The translations under genes and the position numbers were made by a program. From Thermohalobaculum sp965263335 (GTDB taxonomy: Bacteria; Pseudomonadota; Alphaproteobacteria; Rhodobacterales; Rhodobacteraceae): a stretch of 64,000 nucleotides of DNA. Location: NCBI GenBank assembly GCA_965263335.1, contig CBDHHE010000003.1, positions 1 through 64,000 of the forward strand. Direction: 5' to 3'. Under the pieces are notes generated by a model. That model did not search any database and was not told where the DNA came from. It was given only the letters and a program-made list of their open reading frames with translations. The stretch's first letter is position 1, and every line of letters begins with the position of its first letter. This document shows, one piece after another, positions 24,025 through 33,703 of this stretch.

Positions 24025-26969
24025 TTACGAGTGGTTGTTGAGGGCCTGGATGGCCAAGTTGCGGACGGCCTCGTCTTCGTCGTCCGTGGCGGCCAGCAAT
24101 GCGTTGCCGAAGGTGCTGCGGCCGAGGTGAGCCATCGCTTCAATGGCGTAGTATCGAACGACGGCGTTTTCGGAGAGGGAGTCTTCCTCGAGCCGTCGTT
24201 GGATGCTTCGCCGACGGTCGACATCATCGGTGCCGAGGTAGTCTTGCACGAGCCGCCGATAGATCGCTGGGCTTGGCAGGTCACCGGTGTCGGCATCGGG
24301 ATCAGGCGCAGATGGGCGGCGAGCACCGGTCACCGTGCGTGGTTCCTCTTCGTTTTCGTCTTCAACGTTCGGTCGGAGCGCGGCAACTTCGTCGATGAGG
24401 TTGAGTTCGACCGTGCCGAGATCGCTCCCACTCGCCGCCACGATGTCGCGGGCGTCAAGGTCGCCGTACATGGTCTCATCCACGTTGCCGTCGACTTCCC
24501 CGGGTGGTGACGGCGGCTCCGGTGCATCGAAGAGCTCCGCTAACAGGTCGATGTCCGGGGGACCGTCCGGGCTCTCACGCTCGGAGTCGGCCGAGTCGTC
24601 TGGCGACAGCGCCGATAGTTCATCGGCCAGCGATGCATCCTCGCGAATGCCGTCGATGGTCTGCGCGTTGAGTGCGGCGTCGGCGGAGGCCCAGTGGGCG
24701 CTGAAGTCGAAGTCGGGGCGCGGCTCATCCCAAGGCGCCGAGTCGTCAATTTGATCGTTCGTCGGGTCGACATGTCCGTTCGATACGACTCTCTCGGTCG
24801 GACGGCTGTCGGCGTTGTCGCGCGCATCGCTCGTCCTCGCGGGGGGAAGACCGCTCGGTGCGGCAGCCATCGGCGTGGCCGACCTCGGTGCGCTCGGCTC
24901 GCCTCGCCCGGCCGACCTCGGTGCGGCCGGTTCGGCTCGCCCGGCCGGCCTCGGTGCGGTCGGTTCGGCTCGCCCGGCCGTCGGGGGTGGTGCGCTCGGT
25001 TCGGCTCGGCCGGCCGGCCTCGGTGCGGCCGGCTCGGCTCGCCCGGCCGTCGGGGGTGGTGCGCTCGGTTCGGCTCGGCCGGCCGGACCTCGGTGCGGCC
25101 GGCTCGGCTCGCCCGGCCGTCGGGGGTGGTGCGCTCGGCTCGGCCGGATTCGCAGGGCTCGGCGTGCTGGATGCCGACTTGGCTGGACTGGGCTTCATGG
25201 GGCGAGGGGCCGCGCTTTGGCGGCCCGCGCCGGGGCGCCGTCGACCGCCGGGGCGTCGATGAACGGGCGGGGTCGAGAAGAGGGGCATGCCGGTTTCGGT
25301 CTGGGCGTCCGGCGGCGCCGTCCGTCGAGGGGGCTCCACCGCGGCTGGGGGCATGGACGCCGGCACCGGCGTGATACCGCTCGGGTCCTTGTCGTCGAAC
25401 GACTCCTGTTGAGGGGCGCCGAAGGCTGCCCGTAAGGCGGCTTCCTCCGCGACGCTCATGGCTCGCTGACCGTGCTGCCTGTCCGAAGGCGGCTGCGGGC
25501 TGGTCAGCGATTCGGAGGGCGCGGCCAGATGCACGGGGTCGGCCGTGGCGGCCGACGGCATCGGCGCGGCTGAAGACGTCGGCCGAAGCGGCGAGGACGG
25601 CGCCTGAGCAGGCCATCGGTCCTCCGCCGACGCAGTGCCCGCGTCTGCCGTTGCGGCCATGCTCGCGGGTGTCGCGCCGTCCGTGGCCGGGTCGACGCCC
25701 AGGGGGGCCCCGGAGGTATCGATCGCCGCGGCCATTTCGTCCAAGCCCCCGCGCCCTTTCAGGCCGCGTGGGGGCGGCTCGACTGCGGGCGCAGGACGCG
25801 CGGTTCTGCGTCCGCCCCGAGGACGGCGGTGGGCGCTCGGAAGGGCGCGCGTGCGTTCGAAACAAATCGAGTTCTTGAACTTCGCCCAAGTCGAGCTCCG
25901 AGAGGTCTTCTTGGATCTTGCTGCCGATGACCCGGCCCTCGCGCTTGGCGTCGCCGAGCAGCTGCTGAATCCGGTTCGGCAGGGACTGCGTCACGCCGAG
26001 GAGCCGAAGAACGATGCGGTTATCGGCATCGTTGCGATACATGCCCTGATAGACCGCCGCGCCCTCGGTCTCTTTTTTGAGCGCGTCATGCATGAGTTCG
26101 AACGTCGATATCGACGTCTGGGCGAGAATGTCGGCAGGGGCTTCGAGGACGAGGCCGAGATATGAAAAGCGCGTGATGTCGAACCCGCCGGGCATCAGCG
26201 TGCTGTCTTCGATGCAGTCGCGAACGGTCGCGAGTACATCGTCCATGGTGAGCGCTCGGATTTCGGCCGTCGCGTAGTTGAGGATGCCGCCCGCGAGCAG
26301 GAGTTTTCGAAAGTCCTCGCCGTCGAAGGAGCGGATCGGCCGCACGTTATCGCGGGCGTTCAGTCGGTTAAACGCGTCGAGGGGCTCGATGACCTGACCG
26401 TTGATGCGGGCGTAGTAATCGGCGACCGATACATCGGCGTTCACCGACGCCAGCCGGCCGTTGTCGACAAAGATCCAGCCGAGCAGTCCCGAATCGACCG
26501 CCTCGTTCACCGAGCGCACCGCGTTGACCTTGGCGAGACCGCTTTCGGATTCGGACGGCAACGTCATGAGACCGACCAGCGGCAGGTCTTCCTCCTCAAG
26601 GATCTCCACGAGAGTGGCCATCGCCGAGCCTGTACCCCCGCCGAGTCCGGCACAAATCAAAACGGCGTCGGCGTCCTTACCGAGTTTTTGGGCCTGCGAT
26701 CGAATCCGGTCGGCATGCGCGCGAATGCAGTCGCGGCCGTACGTGGGGTCCGCACCGGCCCCGTCGTAGCCGTCGAGCCCGATGTATAGCCGCCGCTCGG
26801 ATCCGATGGCCGGAACGAGTCCGCCAGGCTCCAGGGCTGCAAGATCGGTCTGCGCCGTATTCAGCGCCAAGGCCCGGTAGCCCCGACGATTGAATTCGGC
26901 CGCGAGATTGCCGCCGGCCTGCCCCAGGCCGATCGCCGCGATGTCCAAAGCCCGTCCGTCTGGCCTCAC
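24025..26969 (-). CDS. Tubulin/FtsZ-like protein with repeat linker and HEAT tail, two frameshifts
   Basis: As written the gene lies in three frames: 26969 to about 25861, then to about 25086, then to the stop at 24025. Removing one base at each point gives one 980-residue protein. Residues 1-360 are a tubulin/FtsZ-type GTPase domain: IGLGQAGGNL near the start and the nucleotide loop AGLGGGTGSA at 108-117. Then come a Pro/Ala linker (RGLKGRGGLDEMAAAID), eight AEPxAPxxxGR units, an acidic stretch (WDEPRPDFDFSAHWASAD) and a C-terminal HEAT-like unit (RYYAIEAMAHLGRSTFGNAL). The GTG start 26969 is inferred. The protein is probably a polymerising or regulatory cytoskeletal GTPase; related tubulin-like proteins are known in deltaproteobacteria. 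It diverges from greB. Confidence 0.7.
24880..25146 (-). repeat. 33-36-bp repeat, eight units, AEP(S/A/T)AP-rich
   Basis: On the minus strand the units read AEPSAPPPTAGR (12 codons) or AEPAAPRPAGR (11 codons), largely alternating, with small changes. The second unit has one extra base compared with all others, which causes the second frameshift of the host gene. Confidence 0.85.
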
Positions 26970-27033
26970 CGAAGCGACGGTATGACACAGACGGCGTTGC
27001 CGCCGCCAGGCCTCTGTGCCAAACCCGGCCCCT

Positions 27034-27531
27034 ATGGCGCGGCGGCCGATCACCCCGGATGGTTACGCGCGGCTCGAACGCGAGCTGCAGGACCTGTGGC
27101 ACCAGGAGCGACCCAAGGTCGTGAATGAGGTCTCTGAAGCGGCCGCACTGGGCGATCGGTCCGAAAATGCGGAATACATCTACGGCAAAAAGCGGCTTCG
27201 CGAGATCGACCGGCGTATGAAGTTCCTCACAGAGCTGCTTAAGAAGCTCACGGTTATCGATCCGGTAAAGAACGCGAGCGATCGGGTCGATTTCGGCGCG
27301 ACGGTCACGGTTGAAGACGAAGAGGGCCGGGTCCGCACCTACCACATTGTCGGCGAGGACGAGGTGAACGCCAAAAAAGGTCGGATCTCGATGCACTCGC
27401 CGGTGGGCAAGGCGCTGCTCAAGCACAAGGTCGGCGACGAAGTATTGGTTCAGCGACCGGCGGGCGAGCTCGAGATGATCGTCGTGAAGCTGAGCTATGC
27501 GCCGATCGAGACGACGGCCGACGGATCATGA
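27034..27531 (+). CDS. greB: Transcription elongation factor GreB
   Basis: 165 residues from ATG 27034 (MARRPITPDGY). It rescues stalled RNA polymerase by stimulating transcript cleavage. Visible are the coiled-coil start LWHQERPKVVNEVSEAAALG, the tip motif DRSENAEYIYGKKRLREIDRR across two lines of the family pattern (with the acidic D and E), then an FKBP-like C-terminal domain with HIVGEDEVNAKKGRISMHSP and VGKALLKHKVGDEV. The YGKKRLREIDRR segment marks GreB rather than GreA. Length is normal. It diverges from the tubulin-like gene with about 64 bases between starts. Confidence 0.92.
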   Translation: MARRPITPDGYARLERELQDLWHQERPKVVNEVSEAAALGDRSENAEYIYGKKRLREIDRRMKFLTELLKKLTVIDPVKNASDRVDFGATVTVEDEEGRVRTYHIVGEDEVNAKKGRISMHSPVGKALLKHKVGDEVLVQRPAGELEMIVVKLSYAPIETTADGS

Positions 27532-27666
27532 AACCGTCAAGGACGGCGTGTCCGCGTCCCGATCATCCGCCGGCGAATACGAACACGCGGCGAACGCGCG
27601 TCGCGGGATGACCGCGTCGGGCCTTAGGCGCGCTCGGGTTGTCCCGTTGACTGCGCGCCCCGCAGG

Positions 27667-28158
27667 TTAATTCGGATCGGGGTCCTCATCGGCCGCCCGG
27701 GCTTTGGCCATGGCGTCCCGTAGTCCGGCATGCTCGCTCATGTGGGCGTCGAGCATGCGGCGGCGAATGTAGGCTCGGTCCGCGTCTTGGCCGCCAGGCG
27801 TATGCGCGCCCAACGGTCCGGTGGGGCGTTTCGGCGGCAGCATCGGTGGCGCCGTAGGGGCTGAAGTCCGGCCTAGAAAACGCCGAGCCCACTTCTGCAG
27901 GCCAGGGACCCGTTCGAATACGCTGTGTTCGAACAGCGCCAAGAGGCGTTCGCGGGCCTCTTCCATCCATTCTTCGAACCAGACCCGGGCGCGCTGCCCG
28001 CCGAAACTCGATTCGTCGTCGCCCACGCCGACGCCCCGCGCCACGCCGTCCGCGTCCCCGCGAATTCGGTGACTTATGGCTCGGGTGGCGCGGCGCGCGG
28101 CCCCGAGTCCTCGGTGCATTGCCTGATGAAACCAAGCGCGAACGGCCGTGATGCGCAC
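27667..28158 (-). CDS. Hypothetical protein
   Basis: About 163 residues from GTG 28158, the start that avoids overlap with the divergent PilZ gene; ATG 28119 is another choice. It is basic at the N terminus, has a helical middle (WFEEWMEEARERLLALFEHSVFE in parts) and a Pro-rich linker before a charged C-terminal helix (RAYIRRRMLDAHM). No known family, signal peptide or membrane segment was recognised. Confidence 0.5.
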   Translation of the reverse strand: MRITAVRAWFHQAMHRGLGAARRATRAISHRIRGDADGVARGVGVGDDESSFGGQRARVWFEEWMEEARERLLALFEHSVFERVPGLQKWARRFLGRTSAPTAPPMLPPKRPTGPLGAHTPGGQDADRAYIRRRMLDAHMSEHAGLRDAMAKARAADEDPDPN

Positions 28159-28194
28159 GGGCGAAGTATGCCATAGTCCGACCCCGGAGGACTG

Positions 28195-28836
28195 ATGCCG
28201 CAACCCTTGACCGCTCGCGTAACGCCGGACGGAGCGACGAGTTTCGACGCGACGATCACCAACCTGACGCCGTCGAGTCTGTTCCTGAGGGCCCCGTGCG
28301 ATCTCCGGTTCAGGCAGTCGGTCACGATGGAGCTCGGGGCCTTGACGCTGTACGGCGAAGTCTCGTTCGTCTGTCACGAACCCCCAGGGGCCGTGGTGGT
28401 CTTTCGAGCCAGCGCCGAAGACCTGCACACGCTCGAAGACCACATGGACGAGACGCCGGTCGTCGAGGGCGGTGAGCCCTGGACCCCGCTGTCGGACGAG
28501 GACCCGACGAACCCGGCCGGAAAGGCCATGGCCTTCGATGGCTCAGCGGTGATTACTGCGCCCATCGACCGGCGGGTGCCTGCCGTTTCGACCGATGTCG
28601 ATGCAAAACTCGCCACGGTCATCGCCCGGCCGTCAGACCGCGCGCCGACGCATGGCGCTGCGGCCTCCGATCCTAACGAGGTCCCGACCGTCGATGAGGG
28701 GGTCGACCTGGCGCTCTATGGCGAGACCTACGAAGCGACGATTCTAGAGGACGCGTCGAGCATTTCTCGACAGGTCAGTTTCGACACAGATCCCACTGAG
28801 AACCCGCTCGGACCTAAAGACGATGCCGACGATTGA
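28195..28836 (+). CDS. PilZ-domain-like protein with acidic tail
   Basis: 213 residues. Residues 5-80 fit a PilZ-type beta barrel: SFDATITNLTPSSLFLRAP, where PilZ proteins have 'a.v.NiS.gGlfi', then LGALTLYGEVSFV and GAVVVFRA. The c-di-GMP-binding RxxxR is not clearly seen and NLTPSSLFLR stands in for the (D/N)xSxxG motif, so binding of the nucleotide is doubtful. Residues 90-213 are acidic and probably disordered. Its TGA overlaps the TTG that could start the next gene, so it may be the first gene of the ATPase operon. Confidence 0.6.
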   Translation: MPQPLTARVTPDGATSFDATITNLTPSSLFLRAPCDLRFRQSVTMELGALTLYGEVSFVCHEPPGAVVVFRASAEDLHTLEDHMDETPVVEGGEPWTPLSDEDPTNPAGKAMAFDGSAVITAPIDRRVPAVSTDVDAKLATVIARPSDRAPTHGAAASDPNEVPTVDEGVDLALYGETYEATILEDASSISRQVSFDTDPTENPLGPKDDADD

Positions 28837-28865
28837 GGTCCATTCGAGGTAAGGGCTGGGAGCAA

Positions 28866-29876
28866 GTGGTGGCATCGCTCGATACGAGGCGACTCGAGAC
28901 GTTCATTTTGGCCCGGCTGTTGATCCGGCCGAAGACAGGTCTCGGTCTTCGCGACGTTCGGCGTCAGTTATGGCCTTTCGTTTCGCACATGTTGAGCAAC
29001 GCCGACTGGCGTAAACGGCTGTCGGCGATCGTGGCCCAGCTTCGCGAGGCGAAGCTGGTCGATCCCAGGAATTTGAACCTCACCGACGCGGGCAAGGCGG
29101 AGATTCTTCTGCGGCTATCGCTGGTGAAGCCACCGACCCATGCGAACTGGCAGGCGTTCATGGCCGAGGCCGTCGTGCCCGCCGCAATGGGGCTCAATCC
29201 GGAGACCGCGAGACTCAACGACGCCGACGACCTCGTCGCGGCGCTTCTCGCTCGCGAGTTTCGGCTGCAGGTCAAAGGCAAGGCGACGTTGACCAAGGTC
29301 CTCAATGCGCTGGTCTGGAAGGCGATCGGGGTCGACTCAGACGAAAAGCTGAACGGGGGGGCGCTGCAGCGCGCGATCCTCCAGCAGCATTTGTCCGGGA
29401 GCCGGGTCAAGGAGCCCGAACGGCTCGCGCGAATGCTGGCGTCGAAGATCAGCGGTTCGCGGTCGGCCGGCGCGAATCCCGCCCGTCAGGCCATCCTGCG
29501 GGACTGGCTCAGCGGGGGAACGAAGCGAAAGCCGGAGGCCGACAAGCCGGCCGCGGCTGATTCGTTGACACGCGCTGAAACGATGAAGATCGAATCGTTT
29601 GCGGAAGCCGCCCTCCACGCGGCGCGCGATCCTGAGACGATTCGTTTTGGCGATCACAAAGCGTTCATCGATTCGGTCTTCGAACGGTACGTCCGCGGAA
29701 ACGGGCAGCCGTCGATGGCGCTGGCGCAATTCAAGAAAAAACTGGTTGCTGCCCACCGAAAAGGACTGCTCACCCTTGCGCGTGCGGATCTGGTAGAAGC
29801 GATGGATCCCGAGAGAGTGGCCGCCTCCGAAACGCACTACCTCAACTCGACTTTTCACTTCGTGGAGGCTGACTGA
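28866..29876 (+). CDS. Winged-helix-like partner protein of the double ATPase
   Basis: 336 residues from GTG 28866, which has GGGAG just upstream; TTG 28833 would overlap the PilZ gene stop. The N-terminal 90 residues (RRLETFILARLLIRP, WRKRLSAIVAQLREAKLV, LNLTDAGKAEILLRL) look like a winged helix, and the C-terminal 90 (FIDSVFERYV, FKKKLVAAHRKGLLTLARAD, LVEAMDPERVAASE) look like a second. The middle is helical and basic. This suggests a DNA-binding adaptor, but no family was recognised. The TGA stop overlaps the next ATG (TGATG), so the two products are probably made in fixed ratio. Confidence 0.65.
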   Translation: MVASLDTRRLETFILARLLIRPKTGLGLRDVRRQLWPFVSHMLSNADWRKRLSAIVAQLREAKLVDPRNLNLTDAGKAEILLRLSLVKPPTHANWQAFMAEAVVPAAMGLNPETARLNDADDLVAALLAREFRLQVKGKATLTKVLNALVWKAIGVDSDEKLNGGALQRAILQQHLSGSRVKEPERLARMLASKISGSRSAGANPARQAILRDWLSGGTKRKPEADKPAAADSLTRAETMKIESFAEAALHAARDPETIRFGDHKAFIDSVFERYVRGNGQPSMALAQFKKKLVAAHRKGLLTLARADLVEAMDPERVAASETHYLNSTFHFVEAD

Positions 29877-32800
29877 TGGAATCTGCCCAACCGACCCCAC
29901 CCGACGCACTGGCGCTGCTCGTCCTGGACGGCCTGATGGACCTCGAACGGTCGGTCGACGGGGCGCTCGACCGGCACGGTCGAGACGCGATCCTTGGACC
30001 GCGATTCAGTACCTTCCTGGCCGGTGACCGCGCTCGCCACACCCCGGCGTTCATTCGTCTCGGTTTCTTGAAAGATGCGGTGACCGTCGTCTACGTCGCG
30101 GCGCAGGCCGACGGGGTCATTACGCCCAACGAAAAGGCGCTTATCGGCCCGCTCGTCGCGCGCATCGCTCGACGCATGGCCCGCCTGCTGCCGACCTACC
30201 GGCAGTTCGAAAAAGCGGATCCGAACGAGATCGAGAAGTTCTTCAGCCATCACCAGTCGGAACAGACTTTGTTCGGCGGCAAAGATCTCAGCACGTCGTG
30301 GGTCGGCTACGAGCTGTGCGACCGCCTCGCGGGCACCACCGGCGACGAGTCGGTGCGGTCGAACTACGAGCAGCTGATGCTCCGGGTGTTCGACGAGATC
30401 ACCCGCATCGATGGACAGAACGAAAGCGTACAGCTGCGCCGCATGACCCTGCTGGCCGAGATTCGCGAGCGCGGGCGGTACCAGCGGGCCAATCGAGACG
30501 ACCGAGTCGACGCCTTTCTCGCCGATAAGGGTCCCGAAGTCTTTCACGCCGTCGCGAACGCGCATGAGGTGCACACCCGCGACGAGGTCGACGTCGAGAG
30601 CATCCACGAAGATGCCCGCCGCGCGTTCTCGCGGACCCTCGACTCGACCGGTGACACGCAGTCCCACGGGCGCGTGCTGCTCGTGCTCGGCGACGGCGGC
30701 AGCGGCAAGACGCACCTGATGCGGACGTTCCGCGCGATGACCCACGAGAATGGTCGGGGCTACGCCGGCTACATGCAGATGTCGTCGTCGACCGACAACT
30801 ACGCGCGGTACGTCCTGCGCAATCTGCTCGATAGCCTCGAACAGCCGTACGCCAAGGAGCTCAGCCCGGAAAGCGGCCTGATCCGCTTGTCGTCGGCGCT
30901 GGTCGAAAGCGGCGCCATTCCGCCCGATAAGCTCCAGTCTCTGCGGGAAGCGGACCTCGATCCGGAGGCGCTCGGCATGCTGGTCGCCGAGTCGGCTGAC
31001 CGCTTTGTGGGTCGGCCGGGGCTGGAACACGTCGACGTCGACTTGCTGCGGGCGTTTTTGTATCTGCAGCGCTCCGATGCGGCGATCAAGCAACGGGTCC
31101 TGAAGTACCTGCGGTGCGAGGACATGAGCCCGTATGACCGCCGCATGCTGTTCGAGATCACGCCGCGTACCGATGGCGAAGATCCGCTGCGGGTCATTCA
31201 GGGCATCGGCCAGGTCATTCGTGCGACCCATGACGGCGCGCTGGTGCTGATGATCGACCAGCTCGAGGACGTCTTCGTGGTCGAAGACGCCGAAGATCGG
31301 TTCCGTCGGGCGCTGTTTGCGGTCCGGAATATCATCGAACACGTGCCCAACGTCCTCGTTGTGGTCGCATGCCTCGACGATTACTACTCGCAGATGAAAC
31401 CGCTGGTCGCGCGGTCGCTGCTCGACCGACTCGAGCACGATCCGGCCCCGACGCGGTTGCGCGCGGCGCTCGAGCCGCACGAGATCGAGGCCCTGATACG
31501 GCAGCGGTTGAAGGTCCTGTTCGAGCGGCAAGACGTGCAGGTGCGCGAGACGGAGCCCCTGTTCCCGTTTACGCACGACGATGTCTCCCGGCTATCGCAT
31601 CTGAGAACGCGCGACGTATTGAACTGGTGCCGCGGCTTTCAGGACATGTGCCGGGCGGCCGGCCGTCTCGTCGACAAGCCGGACAGCGTCACCGACAAGC
31701 CGGAAGTCGTCGAGGGCACCTCGGTGTCCATGGAGCAAGTCTGGAACGACTTCGTCACCGACTTCGATACGAGCACGCCGGACGACGAAGAGGCGCAAGC
31801 CGCCCTGCTTCGATACGCCGCCGAGTGTTTCCGACTGCCGGCCGAGCAGTCGGGTCGCATGGTGACGATCGACAAGGGCCTCTTGGTCGGCGTCTGCAAC
31901 AAGCGGCCGCACGGGGGTGCGTTGGCCAAAGAGATCGACGAAGTCCTCGATCAGGCGCAGGGCCGCATCGCGGTCTTGGTGCGCTCGACGGAGTTTCCGT
32001 CGCGGCCCGGGTCGGCGATCTACGAAAAGCTGGGCGCAGTCGTCGCGGCCGGGGGGCGCCGCGCAGTGATGGAAGCGGCCGACTGGCGAGTGGTGCAGGC
32101 ATTTCAGAGCTTCAGCGCGAGCCATCAGGCACGGCCCGGCTTTTACGCGTGGATCAAGGCGCGCCATCCGATCCGACGGGTCGAGACGCTGCGCACGATC
32201 TTCGAACTGCCCACGGCAGCGCAGGCCGACGAGCCCGAGCCGCCAGCGGCCGCGGAAGAGCCGTCGCCACCGCCGCCCGAACCGGCGATGCCCTGGGGCC
32301 CGACAACGCGGGCGGTGAGCGCGGCACGGGGCGCCGCTTCATCCAAGGTGCCGACGACGGCGCCGTATCCGCAGGAGCCCGACCCGCTGAAGATGACCGC
32401 GGGCGGCCTCGTGCTCGGCCGGACCCGGGCGCTCAGCTCGGAAGCGGTGACCATCGAACTGCACGACCTGAAGCGCCACGCGGCGTTTATGGGGTCGACG
32501 GGCAGCGGCAAAACGACCCTCGCGCTGAACCTGCTCGAGCAGCTCGCGATGCGCGGGATTCCGGTGCTGCTGCTCGACCGCAAGGGCGACCTCGCGACGT
32601 ACGCGGACGACGGCTTTTGGCTCCATTCGGCGGGCTCGCCGACTGCGGATGCCCGCAAGGCCACCTTGCGGGAGCGGCTCGACGTTTCGGTGTTCACGCC
32701 GGGCGAGCCGGGCGGCCGGGCCCTGGCCCTGCCGATCATTCCGTCGGGCCTGCGCGACGCGCCCGCGCACGAGCGACCGAACATCGCGCGCCACGCGGCC

Positions 32801-33658
32801 GCGGCGCTCGGCGCGATGATGAACTACAAAAACTCGCAGCGCGATAAGACCTATCTCGCAATCCTCGGCCGGGCCATCCTGCTGATGGGCGAGATGAGCG
32901 ATACGCCGGAGACCGTGGGCCTGAACGAGGTCATCGAGTTCATCGCGGACGAAGACCCGAATCTGGTGAACGCGGTCGGCCATCTCGACCCGCGGCACTT
33001 CCAGAAGCTGGTCGAGCACCTCGAGACGCTGCGGCTGCAGGCCGGCCCGCTGCTCGAGGCGCGCGAAGGCGAGCGACTCGACGCAGCCAAGCTGCTGGGC
33101 CTGACCGGCGAACGCGACGCGGGCGGCCGAACGCCGTTCACGATCGTCAGCACGAAGTTCCTGCCGGACAACGACGCGATCGAGTTTTGGGTCTCGCGCC
33201 TGCTCGTCGAGATCGTCCGGGCCGTGTCCCATCGCCCGTCGGACAGCCTGCAGTCGGTGCTGTTCCTCGACGAGGCCGACCTGTACCTGCCGGCGAACCG
33301 AAAGCCGGCCACCAAGGAGCCGATTCTCGACCTGCTCCGGCGCGGCCGGTCGGCGGGCCTCGGCGTCTTCTTGGCGAGCCAGAGCCCCGGCGACTTCGAC
33401 TACAAGGCCCGCGACCAAGTGCGCACCTGGTTCGTGGGCCGGGTGGCCGAAAAGACGGCCGTCGACAAGATGAAGCCGCTGCTCAACGAAGCCCGCTCCA
33501 ACGTCTCGGCCAAACTCGCGACCGCGGGCACCGGCGAGTTCTTCCAGCTCGCCGATGGCGACGTGACCCTGTTCGACGCCCAGCGCTCGGTCATGAACAC
33601 CCGCCAAGTCTCCGACGCCGAAATCCGCGCTCTCGCCAGCCGCAGCAAAGACCGCTAG
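29876..33658 (+). CDS. TerB-like / AAA / HerA-like double ATPase
   Basis: 1,260 residues. About residues 60-200 are TerB-like, with AAQADGVITPNEKALI and DEITRIDGQNESVQLRRM (paired 'DG...E' metal-type motifs). Residues 250-620 are a first P-loop ATPase: Walker A GDGGSGKT at 272-279, Walker B LVLMIDQLEDVFV near 460, and a helical lid. After a Pro-rich linker near 790-830 comes a HerA/FtsK/VirB4-like ATPase: Walker A GSTGSGKTT from 873, LLLDRKGDLATYA, Walker B SVLFLDEADLYLP near 1130, and FLASQSPGDFDYKARDQVRT. HerA-like ATPases form hexamers that pump DNA or proteins. The usual partner nuclease NurA is not present. A DNA-handling or defence role is inferred only. Confidence 0.85.
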   Translation: MESAQPTPPDALALLVLDGLMDLERSVDGALDRHGRDAILGPRFSTFLAGDRARHTPAFIRLGFLKDAVTVVYVAAQADGVITPNEKALIGPLVARIARRMARLLPTYRQFEKADPNEIEKFFSHHQSEQTLFGGKDLSTSWVGYELCDRLAGTTGDESVRSNYEQLMLRVFDEITRIDGQNESVQLRRMTLLAEIRERGRYQRANRDDRVDAFLADKGPEVFHAVANAHEVHTRDEVDVESIHEDARRAFSRTLDSTGDTQSHGRVLLVLGDGGSGKTHLMRTFRAMTHENGRGYAGYMQMSSSTDNYARYVLRNLLDSLEQPYAKELSPESGLIRLSSALVESGAIPPDKLQSLREADLDPEALGMLVAESADRFVGRPGLEHVDVDLLRAFLYLQRSDAAIKQRVLKYLRCEDMSPYDRRMLFEITPRTDGEDPLRVIQGIGQVIRATHDGALVLMIDQLEDVFVVEDAEDRFRRALFAVRNIIEHVPNVLVVVACLDDYYSQMKPLVARSLLDRLEHDPAPTRLRAALEPHEIEALIRQRLKVLFERQDVQVRETEPLFPFTHDDVSRLSHLRTRDVLNWCRGFQDMCRAAGRLVDKPDSVTDKPEVVEGTSVSMEQVWNDFVTDFDTSTPDDEEAQAALLRYAAECFRLPAEQSGRMVTIDKGLLVGVCNKRPHGGALAKEIDEVLDQAQGRIAVLVRSTEFPSRPGSAIYEKLGAVVAAGGRRAVMEAADWRVVQAFQSFSASHQARPGFYAWIKARHPIRRVETLRTIFELPTAAQADEPEPPAAAEEPSPPPPEPAMPWGPTTRAVSAARGAASSKVPTTAPYPQEPDPLKMTAGGLVLGRTRALSSEAVTIELHDLKRHAAFMGSTGSGKTTLALNLLEQLAMRGIPVLLLDRKGDLATYADDGFWLHSAGSPTADARKATLRERLDVSVFTPGEPGGRALALPIIPSGLRDAPAHERPNIARHAAAALGAMMNYKNSQRDKTYLAILGRAILLMGEMSDTPETVGLNEVIEFIADEDPNLVNAVGHLDPRHFQKLVEHLETLRLQAGPLLEAREGERLDAAKLLGLTGERDAGGRTPFTIVSTKFLPDNDAIEFWVSRLLVEIVRAVSHRPSDSLQSVLFLDEADLYLPANRKPATKEPILDLLRRGRSAGLGVFLASQSPGDFDYKARDQVRTWFVGRVAEKTAVDKMKPLLNEARSNVSAKLATAGTGEFFQLADGDVTLFDAQRSVMNTRQVSDAEIRALASRSKDR

Positions 33659-33682
33659 CCCCCGAGCGCGAACGTTGGGTGT

Positions 33683-33703
33683 CGCGCGCATCGCATGCGC
33701 GCG
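33683..33703. terminator. Perfect hairpin after the ATPase gene
   Basis: CGCGCGCAT-CGC-ATGCGCGCG, a 9-bp perfect stem 24 bases after the stop codon of the double ATPase. No T run follows, so it may end transcription poorly or protect the 3' end of the message. Confidence 0.4.

Noticed and set aside
28833..28866. TTG 28833 as the start of the winged-helix-like gene
   Set aside because: GTG 28866 has a GGGAG ribosome site at good distance, so it was preferred. TTG remains possible through coupling to the PilZ gene.
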